DNA of 64,000 nt from Angelobacter sp036557225 (lineage in GTDB: Bacteria > Acidobacteriota > Terriglobia > Terriglobales > Acidobacteriaceae). Numbering within the stretch: the stretch's first letter is position 1; the number at the start of each line of letters is the position of its first letter. Of this stretch, positions 42,014 through 50,620 are shown piece after piece. Location of the stretch: the NCBI GenBank assembly GCA_036557225.1, contig DATBHX010000046.1, forward strand, positions 32,095 through 96,094, written 5' to 3'. A model generated the notes under the pieces. That model saw only the letters and a program-made list of their open reading frames with translations. It was not told the origin of the DNA and searched no databases. The position numbers were made by a program, and so were the translations under genes.

Positions 42014-44332
42014 TCAGGTCGCCTTCAGTGGCTGAGGCTCCGCTGCCAGGCTCATAATCTCCGGTTCCAGCCGGTCAAATGCCTCGCGCAAAATGCGGCG
42101 TGAGGTCGCAAAGCATATGCGCAAATGTCCCCGGGCCCCGGGGCCAAACCAGCGAGGCGCGCCCGGCACCAGCGCAACGTGGGCACGATCGCGCAGGTGC
42201 TGGCAGAGATGTTCAGCATCGTCACTCAAGCTGCTCACATCGGGAAACACCACATAGGTCCCCTGCGGCTTTTGTGCGGTCACGCCGGGCCAGCGTGCCA
42301 GCCGCTGCAGCACGTAGTCGCGTTGCGATTGCAAATGCTCAACAAAGCCGGCCAGCCAATCACGTCCTTCATTCAACGCAGCCACCACCGCCACCTGAGA
42401 AAGCACAGAGACGCCATACACCGTGCTCTCAGCATCGGCCGCGGCAACAATCTCCCTCTTCCATTCCGGATCGGCGCAGATCACAGCTCCCACGCGCAGG
42501 CCGGCCAGGGCAAAATTCTTGGAAAATCCGTAGACCGTCACCGTGTTGCGATCGATCTCCGCCGAAATCGCTGCCAAACTCACATGCTTGTGCGGCGCAT
42601 AGACAATGTCGGACCAGATTTCATCCGACACAATACGCAAACCATGCTCGATAGCCCACTCCGCCACCTCTTGCAACCATTCGCGCGAATAGACCACACC
42701 CAGAGGATTGTGCGGATTGCACAACCACAGCATGCGCGTGCGGGCGGTAAAGCGCTTCTCCATCCCCGCAATGAATTCCTCCGCCGTTGTGCCCGGCCCA
42801 ACGCTGACGCGGACAGGGACAGCGCCGGTGCGTTGTACGGTGTGATGCAGCAGAAAATCCACCGGATCGGGAATCAAGACTTCGTCCCCGGGGTTGAGGC
42901 TGGCTCGGGCCACCACGGCCATGCCGGAAGCGGCGCTGTCGGTGGCGAACACCTGCTCCGGTGCGCAACTCATCTGTCGCGTGGTGTGCATCCAGTGGGC
43001 AACGGCTTCACGAAACTGCGGCAGGCCCTCGGGCGGACCGTAGCTCAACACGCCATCGCGCACATAGCGGACAAGCTGCTCCTGGACCGCGGCACAAACG
43101 GGAAAATCCGGATCGGCGGCGGTGAGCGGGATCACGTCCACCGGCTGCTGCGCCCAGCGCAGGTTGAAGGCGCGCTCGCGCAGAAGATCGAGCCGCACCG
43201 AGTTGTCGGAAAACAAACCTGGGCTGAGCTGCTCTGACTGCGCGATCGGCAACAGGATGGTGTCGCCGATCTGCGGCGAGATGAAGTGCCGCGTGATTTC
43301 GCGCCCCTTCTCCACGTAGGGAGCGCACAGTGCGCGCCGTTCCTGCGAGTAGCGTGTCAGCGCTGTCTCCAGGTCAGGCTCGGTCCGCATCGCTTCCGCT
43401 AAAGCGACAGCATCGGCGATGGCGGAAGAAACACCCTGGCTGGTAAAAGGTGAGAGCGGATGCGCGGCATCGCCGGTCAGCACCAGGTTACCGCGATGAA
43501 ATTGCGGGATCAGGTCGGCATCCAGCGGCCGCCAAAGATATGTTTTGGAAAAGTCTGTGATGCTGAGCAGATGAGGAATCGGCTCCGCCCAATCTCCCAC
43601 CAGCAGGTGCACAAACTGGCGGCGGGTCTCTGCCGGGTCTTTGCCGTTATCGGCCGGCGGCGCAAAACGCTTGCTGTCAAACTGCAGGTACCAGAGCACG
43701 TGCTCGGCATCTACGGCCATTGTGCCCACGGCCAGCCCGCCGTTGACGTCATGAAATTTGTTGAAGGTGTGGCTGGCCCAGCAAACCGTGCTCTCGCAGC
43801 GCACCAGCCCAACGATCTCCAGGACCTGCGCCTGCTTTGAAGGCCATTCAGGATACAGAGCCTGGCGGGCACGCGAACGAATTCCTTCCGCGCTGATGTA
43901 AAGATCGGCTTGGACCGTCTCACCGGTATTCAGCTGCGCGGAAGCCACCTTGCCGGCTCGATCAAAATCCAGGCCCGCCAGCTCGGCATCAAAGACCGGA
44001 GCGCTCTCAGAGGGCAGCGCGCGTGTGAGCGCAGCAATCAGATCGCGACGGCGCATGCTGCGTGCGCCTGCGGGCAACGGCTGTTCATGGAGCACCTGCC
44101 CGGCGGAATCGCGGCAGAGATAGCGATGCAGAGGCGCCCCGCTGTGCTCTCCGCTCAGCTTCACGCCCAGGCTCTGCAGGCAGTCAATGCCTTCCGGCAG
44201 AAGAATGAATCCCATGCCGGTTTCATGGCCCGGGCGCATTCGCTCGTAAATCCTGCAGTGATGTCCCTGCTTGCTCAGTGTGATTCCGGCGGTCAAACCG
44301 GCGACGCCGCCGCCAAATATTGCAATGTTCAT
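42014..44332 (-). CDS. FAD monooxygenase fused to a class I/II PLP aminotransferase
   Basis: 772 residues. Residues 1-395 are a PHBH-type flavin monooxygenase: IAIFGGGVAGLTAGI for ADP binding and GDAAHPLSPFTSQG for the ribityl chain near 290. Residues about 410-772 are a fold-I aminotransferase: PLTAADPDFPV, LCNPHNPLGVVYS, DEIWSDIV and the PLP lysine near 605 in YGFSKNFALAGLRVG. The fusion suggests coupled hydroxylation and transamination or C-S cleavage in a metabolite pathway. GGAG is 5 nt upstream of the ATG. The FAD monooxygenase gene upstream on the same strand is a likely partner. Substrate unknown. Confidence 0.85.
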   Translation of the reverse strand: MNIAIFGGGVAGLTAGITLSKQGHHCRIYERMRPGHETGMGFILLPEGIDCLQSLGVKLSGEHSGAPLHRYLCRDSAGQVLHEQPLPAGARSMRRRDLIAALTRALPSESAPVFDAELAGLDFDRAGKVASAQLNTGETVQADLYISAEGIRSRARQALYPEWPSKQAQVLEIVGLVRCESTVCWASHTFNKFHDVNGGLAVGTMAVDAEHVLWYLQFDSKRFAPPADNGKDPAETRRQFVHLLVGDWAEPIPHLLSITDFSKTYLWRPLDADLIPQFHRGNLVLTGDAAHPLSPFTSQGVSSAIADAVALAEAMRTEPDLETALTRYSQERRALCAPYVEKGREITRHFISPQIGDTILLPIAQSEQLSPGLFSDNSVRLDLLRERAFNLRWAQQPVDVIPLTAADPDFPVCAAVQEQLVRYVRDGVLSYGPPEGLPQFREAVAHWMHTTRQMSCAPEQVFATDSAASGMAVVARASLNPGDEVLIPDPVDFLLHHTVQRTGAVPVRVSVGPGTTAEEFIAGMEKRFTARTRMLWLCNPHNPLGVVYSREWLQEVAEWAIEHGLRIVSDEIWSDIVYAPHKHVSLAAISAEIDRNTVTVYGFSKNFALAGLRVGAVICADPEWKREIVAAADAESTVYGVSVLSQVAVVAALNEGRDWLAGFVEHLQSQRDYVLQRLARWPGVTAQKPQGTYVVFPDVSSLSDDAEHLCQHLRDRAHVALVPGAPRWFGPGARGHLRICFATSRRILREAFDRLEPEIMSLAAEPQPLKAT

Positions 44333-44601
44333 CCGCGCTCCTAACCAGCGACCCGAATCCGGAAGCCCATTCGAGGGCGCTGTCTTGCCCGTTGTATCCG
44401 CGTTGCCAGACATGCCGGTATCAGCCCGGCAGCAACAACTGATTCTGCTGGTCGCCGCGGTTTTTGTTTTGTGAATCCTGGCCCGGGAACGTTGCGTTCT
44501 TGCTTGCAACGCGCCCTTTATCCATCCTGGTGAGAGCCACAGGCAACGAATTGCCGAACGGGAGAGCAGGATTCGTGGTCCTCACTCGGGAATGCTTTGG
44601 A

Positions 44602-45822
44602 TCAGGAGACCGGTGCGCCCTTCTGCTTACTGAAGATCTCCTGCATATTTTCCGCTGAAAAAAACTCCGGCACCGGGACCGTATGCGCCAGCATGCCGAA
44701 GAAGCGGCTGCGCTGCTCCGGATTGTCACGCAGCGCCGCCAGCATCTGCTGTACCTCCGGCGGTGGAGGCGCCAGCGCCGCCAGCTGCGTGGTCAAATCA
44801 AAGTACGGTAGCTCGGTCTGATTGCGCGTCTGCTCATAACCGGCCAAAGCCTGCTCCAGAGGCCGCCGTCCGCTGAAACCGGCATCAATCGCCTCCGCCA
44901 GCCACTCTGCGCTGCCGAACGCATCAGTGATCCCTGAAGCCGTACAGGGATCTTTCTGGTATCCGGCATCGCCCACCAGCGCCCAGCCTGGCCCGTATGG
45001 CTTGCGCACAAAGCTGGGAATGGCGCCGCCGACGTAGCGTGACTCCCGCTTGCCTGCCTGCATCCGCTCCCACAGCTCCGGCGCATGCTCCTGGATCACT
45101 GCGCTGTGGTGCCTCTCTACGTTGGCGCGCACCATGGGCAGGTCCCTGGCGCAAAATGCCACGCCGATCAGTGAAAGATTGTCATTGGTGTTGTAGGCAA
45201 AGATTACGCGGTCCGGCCGCAGCCACAGGTGCCAGCCGGTCATCGGCACGCCGCTGAAGTAGGCGTACCATGAGCCTTCCAGCGCCGGGCCGCTCTTGTA
45301 TTCCTCGGCCTTCACCGCTTTGGCTACGGTGCTGAACATGCCGTCAGCCCCCACGGTGATGCGCGCATGCTCGCTCACGGTGTCGCCGTTTTTCTGGTGT
45401 CCGCGGATTCCCGTCACGCGGTCCTGGTCCCAGAGAATTTCCTGTACGGAAAAGCCTTCGCGCAGCTCCGCTCCGGCTTTCACCGCCGCATCCACCAGCA
45501 CAGGATCGAGCCTGAGCCGCCGCGGCGCGTATGCTTCCGTAACACCGCCTTCGGCAGGCACCGGCGAACCGGTCAGCGAAAAGGCTCCGTAGTCAAAATG
45601 ATTGGTCCGGATCGGCGGACAGTTGGTTGCGGCCAGGGCCTCCAGCAGGCCCCAGCGCTTGAGCCGCGCGGAGCCTGTTTGATGCACATAATGATTGGAG
45701 AACGGCATGTCGCTGGGGAATGTTCCCCGGTCCAGCAACAGGACCTTGTACCCCTTACGCGCCAGCAAGAGAGCTGTAGGTGCGCCCGCACAGCGCGCGC
45801 CAACAACGACTACATCGTACAT
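44602..45822 (-). CDS. FAD-dependent monooxygenase / geranylgeranyl reductase-like oxidoreductase
   Basis: 406 residues: YDVVVVGARCAGAPTALLLARKG at the start, LLLDRGTFPSDMPFSNH, and GDAGYQKDPCTASGITDAFGSAEW with the GD motif. It matches the flavin monooxygenase/halogenase-like class; the tryptophan halogenase signature (WxWxIP) is not visible, so an oxygenase or reductase role is more likely. AAGGAG lies 5 nt before the ATG. It stands upstream of the fused monooxygenase-aminotransferase and is divergent from the SnoaL-like gene. Confidence 0.85.
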   Translation of the reverse strand: MYDVVVVGARCAGAPTALLLARKGYKVLLLDRGTFPSDMPFSNHYVHQTGSARLKRWGLLEALAATNCPPIRTNHFDYGAFSLTGSPVPAEGGVTEAYAPRRLRLDPVLVDAAVKAGAELREGFSVQEILWDQDRVTGIRGHQKNGDTVSEHARITVGADGMFSTVAKAVKAEEYKSGPALEGSWYAYFSGVPMTGWHLWLRPDRVIFAYNTNDNLSLIGVAFCARDLPMVRANVERHHSAVIQEHAPELWERMQAGKRESRYVGGAIPSFVRKPYGPGWALVGDAGYQKDPCTASGITDAFGSAEWLAEAIDAGFSGRRPLEQALAGYEQTRNQTELPYFDLTTQLAALAPPPPEVQQMLAALRDNPEQRSRFFGMLAHTVPVPEFFSAENMQEIFSKQKGAPVS

Positions 45823-45918
45823 GGTGGCTCCTTCCCTAACCGCCAAGCGACGTACTGCGAATTGTTTTATTGATTGTGCATGCTATACCGCGTTCGTTTC
45901 GGGCTGAAGATGAAAAAT

Positions 45919-45934
45919 TACAAATATCTTTGTA
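45919..45934. promoter_or_regulatory. Palindrome TACAAA-TATC-TTTGTA in the divergent promoter region
   Basis: A perfect 6-bp inverted repeat with a 4-nt spacer in the AT-rich 190-nt gap between the oxidoreductase and the SnoaL-like gene. It is the size of a dimeric repressor or activator site. No regulator gene adjoins. Confidence 0.45.
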
Positions 45935-46013
45935 TTTGCATTAGAAAAAAAACTGATACCATTTCCGCTCTTCTGTCACCGTCTCTTTGTGAATATTGGA
46001 TGAAAGGACCGTC

Positions 46014-46409
46014 ATGAAGACCAATCTTGAGGTGATTCAGGGCATTTACAACGGCGGCCCGGAGCAGATTGCCGCCAACCTGCAGGCCGCGCTCGCCCCG
46101 CGCTTTGAATGGACTGAGGCCGCCGGCTTCCCCTACGCAGGTACCTATCACACCATGGAAGAGGTTGGAAAGAACGTCTTTGCCCGCCTAGCCACGGAGT
46201 GGGAAGGCTACCGCGCCGCTGTGGAAAACTTCTATGACGCCGGCGACACCGTCATCGTCACCGGCCGCTACCTGGGCAAATACAAAGCGTCCGGCGGCCA
46301 TATGGATGCGGTCTTCGCCCACATATGGAATTTCCAAGACGGCAAGATCGTCAAGTACACGCAGAACGTTGACACCAAAAAAGTATGGGACGCGATTCAT
46401 AACAAGTAG
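46014..46409 (+). CDS. SnoaL/NTF2-like protein
   Basis: 131 residues with the cone-shaped NTF2 fold pattern: VIQGIYNGGPEQIAANLQAAL, FEWTEAAGFPYAGTYHTMEE, DTVIVTGRYLGKYKASGGHM, AHIWNFQDGKIVKYTQNVDT. SnoaL-like proteins are polyketide cyclases or isomerases, or binding proteins without catalysis. AAAGGA is 5 nt before the ATG. It is divergent from the FAD enzymes, which suggests a shared pathway. Confidence 0.85.
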   Translation: MKTNLEVIQGIYNGGPEQIAANLQAALAPRFEWTEAAGFPYAGTYHTMEEVGKNVFARLATEWEGYRAAVENFYDAGDTVIVTGRYLGKYKASGGHMDAVFAHIWNFQDGKIVKYTQNVDTKKVWDAIHNK

Positions 46410-46487
46410 TGGCAGCGGTACAAGTTTGAAACCTTTTATAAGGCCGTCATCCCGAACCCCCGTCAGCGAGCAAGCGCTGTCTTCAGC

Positions 46488-47363
46488 TTGCGAGTAGGGG
46501 TGAGGGACCTTGCGTTGTCGAACTTGTCGCACATTACTGCTGTACCAGCGTATAGCGATTCAGTCGCCAGAATTGAGGCCTATCTGCCCCCGATCCATTC
46601 CCCGATGTTCCGCACAAGGTTCAAGCGGCAGATCGTCACTGAATTTGTGCCGCCGGCGCGCGCCGCCCGGAAGCAGCGAGTCATTCTGTTGTGTGATGGC
46701 ATGCCTTCCATCCCGCGAAAACAACCGCTCGCAGACTTTCTAGCGGGCAAGGGATATTGGGTCTTCTATCCTCGCTATCGCGGAGCATGGGAGAGCGGCG
46801 GAGAATTTCTCGCCCGGTCGCCGCACCATGATCTGCTTGACGTAATCGACAGTCTGCCGAAGGGCTTTCGTGACCTGGCCTTCGGCCGCCGCTTCGTGGT
46901 GAAGCCGGAGGAAGTTTTTGTCATTGGTGGAAGCTTCGGTGGCCCGGCCGCGATTCTTTGCTCGCTTGACAGCCGGGTGAAGAAGGTGATCGCCAACTGC
47001 CCCGTGGTGGATTGGTCGATCCTGCCGGAAGCGGAAAAAGCCGAGACCTCAAACCACAATTACGCTGCCTACATTCGCGAGGCCTTTGGCCATGGCTACA
47101 GGCTCTCCGATCGCAACTGGAAAAAACTGCGTGGCGGAAAGTTCTACAACCCTGCTTGCCGTGCAGATGAAATCAATCCGGCAAAGATTCTGATGTTCCA
47201 CGCCAAAGACGATCCCAACGTTCCCTACACATCGGTCAGAGCCTTTGCCGCGCGTACCGGAGTGAAACTGACCACACTCCAGCGCGGCGGCCACGTGAGC
47301 ACGGACTTCATCGTGCGCAAGTATTGGCTGCGAATCAGTAAGTTCTTTGACATGCCGGCTTAA
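46488..47363 (+). CDS. Alpha/beta hydrolase (S9/prolyl-oligopeptidase-like)
   Basis: The nucleophile elbow is GGSFGG (Ser near 150), the acid is in FHAKDDPNVPY and the His in RGGHVSTDF, so the triad is complete. The body reads as a single-domain peptidase/esterase of the S9 or DLH type. The start is uncertain: a TTG at 46488 lies in repeat-like DNA, and the ATG at 46605 would give 252 residues. It follows the SnoaL-like gene by 78 nt and may be part of that cluster. Confidence 0.8.
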   Translation: MRVGVRDLALSNLSHITAVPAYSDSVARIEAYLPPIHSPMFRTRFKRQIVTEFVPPARAARKQRVILLCDGMPSIPRKQPLADFLAGKGYWVFYPRYRGAWESGGEFLARSPHHDLLDVIDSLPKGFRDLAFGRRFVVKPEEVFVIGGSFGGPAAILCSLDSRVKKVIANCPVVDWSILPEAEKAETSNHNYAAYIREAFGHGYRLSDRNWKKLRGGKFYNPACRADEINPAKILMFHAKDDPNVPYTSVRAFAARTGVKLTTLQRGGHVSTDFIVRKYWLRISKFFDMPA

Positions 47364-47423
47364 TCGTCAATATGCCTGTGTGCTCGTTACTAGACATTTG
47401 AGACTCTGCTGCGTCCTCACGCA

Positions 47424-47540
47424 GGGTGGAGCAGGCCTTCAGGGGTCCCAAACAAGCCCGATTTTGGCTTGTTGGGGCGGAGGCCTGCGGTTAGGCTGGA
47501 AAAGCGCGCGGCTTCAGCCGCTGAGGTACACGCGCGGGAT
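47424..47540. repeat. Complex interspersed hairpin element
   Basis: TGGAGCAGGC...GCCTGCGG arms enclose an inner perfect hairpin CCCAAACAAGCC / GGCTTGTTGGG, then CGGCTTCAGCCGCTGAGG. A shorter copy at 31889-31945 keeps the outer arms and the TTCAGCCGCTG tail. Confidence 0.6.
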
Positions 47541-47564
47541 CAGCAACATCTTGAATCGTCCTGC

Positions 47565-48581
47565 CTACTGTGCGCCCTTTGCTGGAATCTGTTTGTAGCC
47601 CTGCGGAATCTCAAACAGTGCGGCATCCACTGCCTTGTTCGAAACCGAAGTGACTTCAACCGTGGTGTCCATCAACGAGCCGCTGGGAGAAGATGACTTC
47701 GCGTCGTTCTGCGCTGCGTCGTCTTTGTTTTTCTTCTTGCCAAAGATACCGCCGATTCCCTTGATGGGATTGCCGCTATTGGACGATTGTTTCTGATCGT
47801 CAGCAGCAGCCTGCTGCGACCCCGGCTGTCCGGTCATGCCCACGCTGATCATCGAGAGCAAAGGCATTCCCGTCAGGTTGGTCGCGGTCTTGCGATACTC
47901 CACCATCGCCGGCGCGATCTGCGGGTTTGCTCCCAGCACCGCTCCCGGCACCCAGTCCAGTTCTTTCGCCAGGCGCCCATAGAAGCGCTTCATCTCTTCG
48001 TAACCTTTTACCGGCGCGACGAAGGCATCGGAACTCACCCACATGTTTGCGCTCTGGCCCTGCGTTTTCGGGTCGGTCGATTCCATCAGCATATCCACGC
48101 GGACCTTCATCTCCTTGGCCGCGTAGTCCAGGAGCTTTTTGCTGCCGTCTCCGGCCGAGATCGAGATCTTGGGCACAATCTTTACCTGCGCCTGCTGGTT
48201 CTTGTTGTGCTTGGCCTGCTGCTCCTCGGCTTTGCGCCGCGCCTCTTCCATCTGTGCCTTCATCTCAGCAAAGGTCATCACGGAATAGGTTTTCTTTTTG
48301 TTGTCGATCTGTATGATCTGTTTGCCGTCGAGGTCGATGATCTCCGCCGTGCCCAGCGTGTCCTCACGCCGCATCTTATTACCCTTGAGGCTGATGGTGG
48401 AGTCGGTGCCGTGCGTGGCCTGGCGCGCGTCTTTGCTGAAGACGCCGGCAAACTTCATGGCTCCGGCCGCGGCCCCCCCGGTAATCTTGCTGGTCTCGGT
48501 GTATTGAAAATCGGCAAAACATGGACACACCAGACAGACGACAAGCGCCGCGCTCAGCACGGAACGAGCATTCCATTTCAT
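47565..48581 (-). CDS. Exported DUF4412-like protein
   Basis: 338 residues with a signal peptide (SVLSAALVVCLVCPCFA). The mature part starts with DFQYTETSKITGG and carries KKTYSVMTFAEMKAQMEEARRKAEEQQ, KVRVDMLMESTD, QTW-like segments and a low-complexity Gly/Ser/Lys tail (GIFGKKKNKDDAAQ). It resembles periplasmic DUF4412 proteins of unknown role. GGAGG is 8 nt before the ATG. Confidence 0.7.
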   Translation of the reverse strand: MKWNARSVLSAALVVCLVCPCFADFQYTETSKITGGAAAGAMKFAGVFSKDARQATHGTDSTISLKGNKMRREDTLGTAEIIDLDGKQIIQIDNKKKTYSVMTFAEMKAQMEEARRKAEEQQAKHNKNQQAQVKIVPKISISAGDGSKKLLDYAAKEMKVRVDMLMESTDPKTQGQSANMWVSSDAFVAPVKGYEEMKRFYGRLAKELDWVPGAVLGANPQIAPAMVEYRKTATNLTGMPLLSMISVGMTGQPGSQQAAADDQKQSSNSGNPIKGIGGIFGKKKNKDDAAQNDAKSSSPSGSLMDTTVEVTSVSNKAVDAALFEIPQGYKQIPAKGAQ

Positions 48582-48631
48582 TTGGATCGCCTCCAGGCGA
48601 AACCCAACATTACGCCGGGAGCACAAAGGAA

Positions 48632-48898
48632 TCAATCCTGAAAATCCGTGTCCTCCGAGATGTGCTGGACCTCGTCGAGAAGAGTGAAGGTGGCTGTGGC
48701 ATAGCACCCTGGGCACGGCGGGAAATAGCTGTCCTTGCCGATCCATAGCTCGCACGAGGTGTCGCACTCCTCATGGCTGGAGCGCCATATGCCAGACGTA
48801 GGAACGATCTCTCCGCTGGTAAAGACGATCTGCTCGATATTTCCGCCGACTCTTTCTTCTGACACCGCAACTCTCCGCATTTTTGCCACGACCCGCAT
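48632..48898 (-). CDS. Small Cys-rich, zinc-site-like protein
   Basis: 88 residues (or 82 from a second ATG). The core GEIVPTSGIWRSSHEECDTSCELWIGKDSYFPPCPGC has the SG-(I/Y)-x-C...FPPCPGC layout of small zinc-binding proteins such as YjzC-like ones. Four Cys and one His could bind a metal. Function unknown. Confidence 0.6.
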   Translation of the reverse strand: MRVVAKMRRVAVSEERVGGNIEQIVFTSGEIVPTSGIWRSSHEECDTSCELWIGKDSYFPPCPGCYATATFTLLDEVQHISEDTDFQD

Positions 48899-49022
48899 TT
48901 TTGTGCCGGAGAGTTAAAGGGCAAACCCCGTTCCACTTTATCTGCTTGAAAACACATGCAATCCAGAGCTGCCGGCCAGAGCTGGCCGGTAATTTCTTCA
49001 CGCAAAAAGAGCCATTTCAACA

Positions 49023-50591
49023 TCATGCGGAGAGGTTGCCTGTGATCTCTTCAATATGCTCCCAGGCGTAGCGCGCGACTCGGTCCAGTACGAAGGAATA
49101 AAGCTTGAGACTTATGGCAAGAATCACAAGTCCACAGAGCAAAGGCAGCCACGTGACCTTCCAATACCAGGAAGCAAACGTAATCAACCCAACAATCATG
49201 CTTAGCGGAATCATCACCAGCAGCGCAACCAGCCCTGCGGCCTGCGATGACATCTTGGAATTCATCTGCGTCAGTTCAACCCTTCGCGGCCAGTTGACGG
49301 AGATCACGTTGCCCGTGCCCAGCTGGATGACCAGAGCTGCCGCAAATGCAACCGTCACTGTGATCGCAGGTGTGGCGCGAAGATGAAACATGGCCATAAT
49401 GATCACAAGGAAGAACAGGTAGACCAGCGCGAGCAGGCCGCCATGAGTCAGGTTCTTGGCCACCAGCACCTTCTGCAGGGGAGGTGGCGAGAGCAGCCAG
49501 CGCCCGAAACCTTCCTTGTCCATGCCAAAAGTGTTGTAGGCAAGGTTCGGCAGCGAGAGAAGCATGAAACTGGCAACGCCGGCCAGCATCCACACGGGCT
49601 GCAGCGGCAGCTTGCGCACCGGGCCATTGAAAATAAAGACCAGAAAAATAATCGGAGGATAGATGAGTTGCAGCAGCAGCCGTCCGCTCTGCCGGATATA
49701 TCGCAACTCCTTTTCGATAATGGCGGCGGTCACGTCATCCACCAGCGGCAGCCGCCAGCCCTTGCGAACTTTCTTTTTGCGCCGAACGGTGTAGGTTTCA
49801 GCATAGATCTCACCCTGATAGACAACGCGAAGCTGTCGCTGCAGCAGCAGGTACGCAGCAAGTCCATAGAGTAAGAGACCAGCCAGTGCAGTGAGCTCCG
49901 CCACGCCACTGCCCAAAAAGACTTGCGCGGCCATACCCTGAGGCGAGAATTCGCGCACCTCGGTTACCGCGTGTGAGAGCCATGGCGCAATCTTTACGCC
50001 ACGCACTCGTGTCAGGTAACTGGCATTGATTTGCAGCAGGTTCAAAAGGATGATGACCATAAACGTAAGGAACACCATCCGCTCCCGGCCTCTGCGTGTG
50101 CTTTGCAGCCGGTCAAACTGTGCGATCACAATGCGGTTGAGAAGCAGATTGAAAACAGCGAACAGCAGCAAAGCCAGCGCTGCTGTAAAGGCCCACCCGG
50201 GCCGGGCAAAGGTCAGTCCCAGCCAAAAGCTCAAGAGCCAGAGCAAAGCAGTGATCGCCGCGGGATCAGAGAGGCCGTAAGCAGCATTGAGAAGAAAAAA
50301 CACGCGGAATGAAACCGGATACCGGGCAATCTCGCGAAAACTAAGTCCGGGCGAGTATCCCTCAAACAGAACGGGCGCCAGCTGCCAGATCAGAAAAACT
50401 CCCCAGAGCAAAAGATCGAGCAAGTCTGTACGGTTGATGCGAGGCAAGCCAAAGCCGCCAAGCAAGAAGCCGATACAACCGAAGAGGACAAACGTACTGC
50501 CCATCAGTATCCATAGCACCTGCATGCCCAGCTCGGCGCGACGGCCGGGGCGGCGCATCGAATTGATCAGCAGCTGCCAGCGCAGGCGCAA
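49023..50591 (-). CDS. ABC-2 type exporter permease
   Basis: 522 residues with about twelve hydrophobic segments and a central cytosolic loop (TYTVRRKKKVRKGWRLPLVDDVTAAIIEKELRYI). This two-half form with the KE-LRY loop is typical of bacterial ABC-2 permeases that export antibiotics, lipids or polysaccharide. The ATPase gene ends 29 nt upstream on the same strand, so the two form one transporter. Start at a TTG at 50591 is a guess; no ribosome site stands out. Confidence 0.82.
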   Translation of the reverse strand: MRLRWQLLINSMRRPGRRAELGMQVLWILMGSTFVLFGCIGFLLGGFGLPRINRTDLLDLLLWGVFLIWQLAPVLFEGYSPGLSFREIARYPVSFRVFFLLNAAYGLSDPAAITALLWLLSFWLGLTFARPGWAFTAALALLLFAVFNLLLNRIVIAQFDRLQSTRRGRERMVFLTFMVIILLNLLQINASYLTRVRGVKIAPWLSHAVTEVREFSPQGMAAQVFLGSGVAELTALAGLLLYGLAAYLLLQRQLRVVYQGEIYAETYTVRRKKKVRKGWRLPLVDDVTAAIIEKELRYIRQSGRLLLQLIYPPIIFLVFIFNGPVRKLPLQPVWMLAGVASFMLLSLPNLAYNTFGMDKEGFGRWLLSPPPLQKVLVAKNLTHGGLLALVYLFFLVIIMAMFHLRATPAITVTVAFAAALVIQLGTGNVISVNWPRRVELTQMNSKMSSQAAGLVALLVMIPLSMIVGLITFASWYWKVTWLPLLCGLVILAISLKLYSFVLDRVARYAWEHIEEITGNLSA

Positions 50592-50620
50592 CAGCAGAAC
50601 AAAGTGGCTGTTGGAGTCGG

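Noticed and set aside
42125..43237. 370-codon open frame antisense to the monooxygenase-aminotransferase fusion
   Set aside because: His/Arg-rich shadow of the real gene with no recognisable domain.
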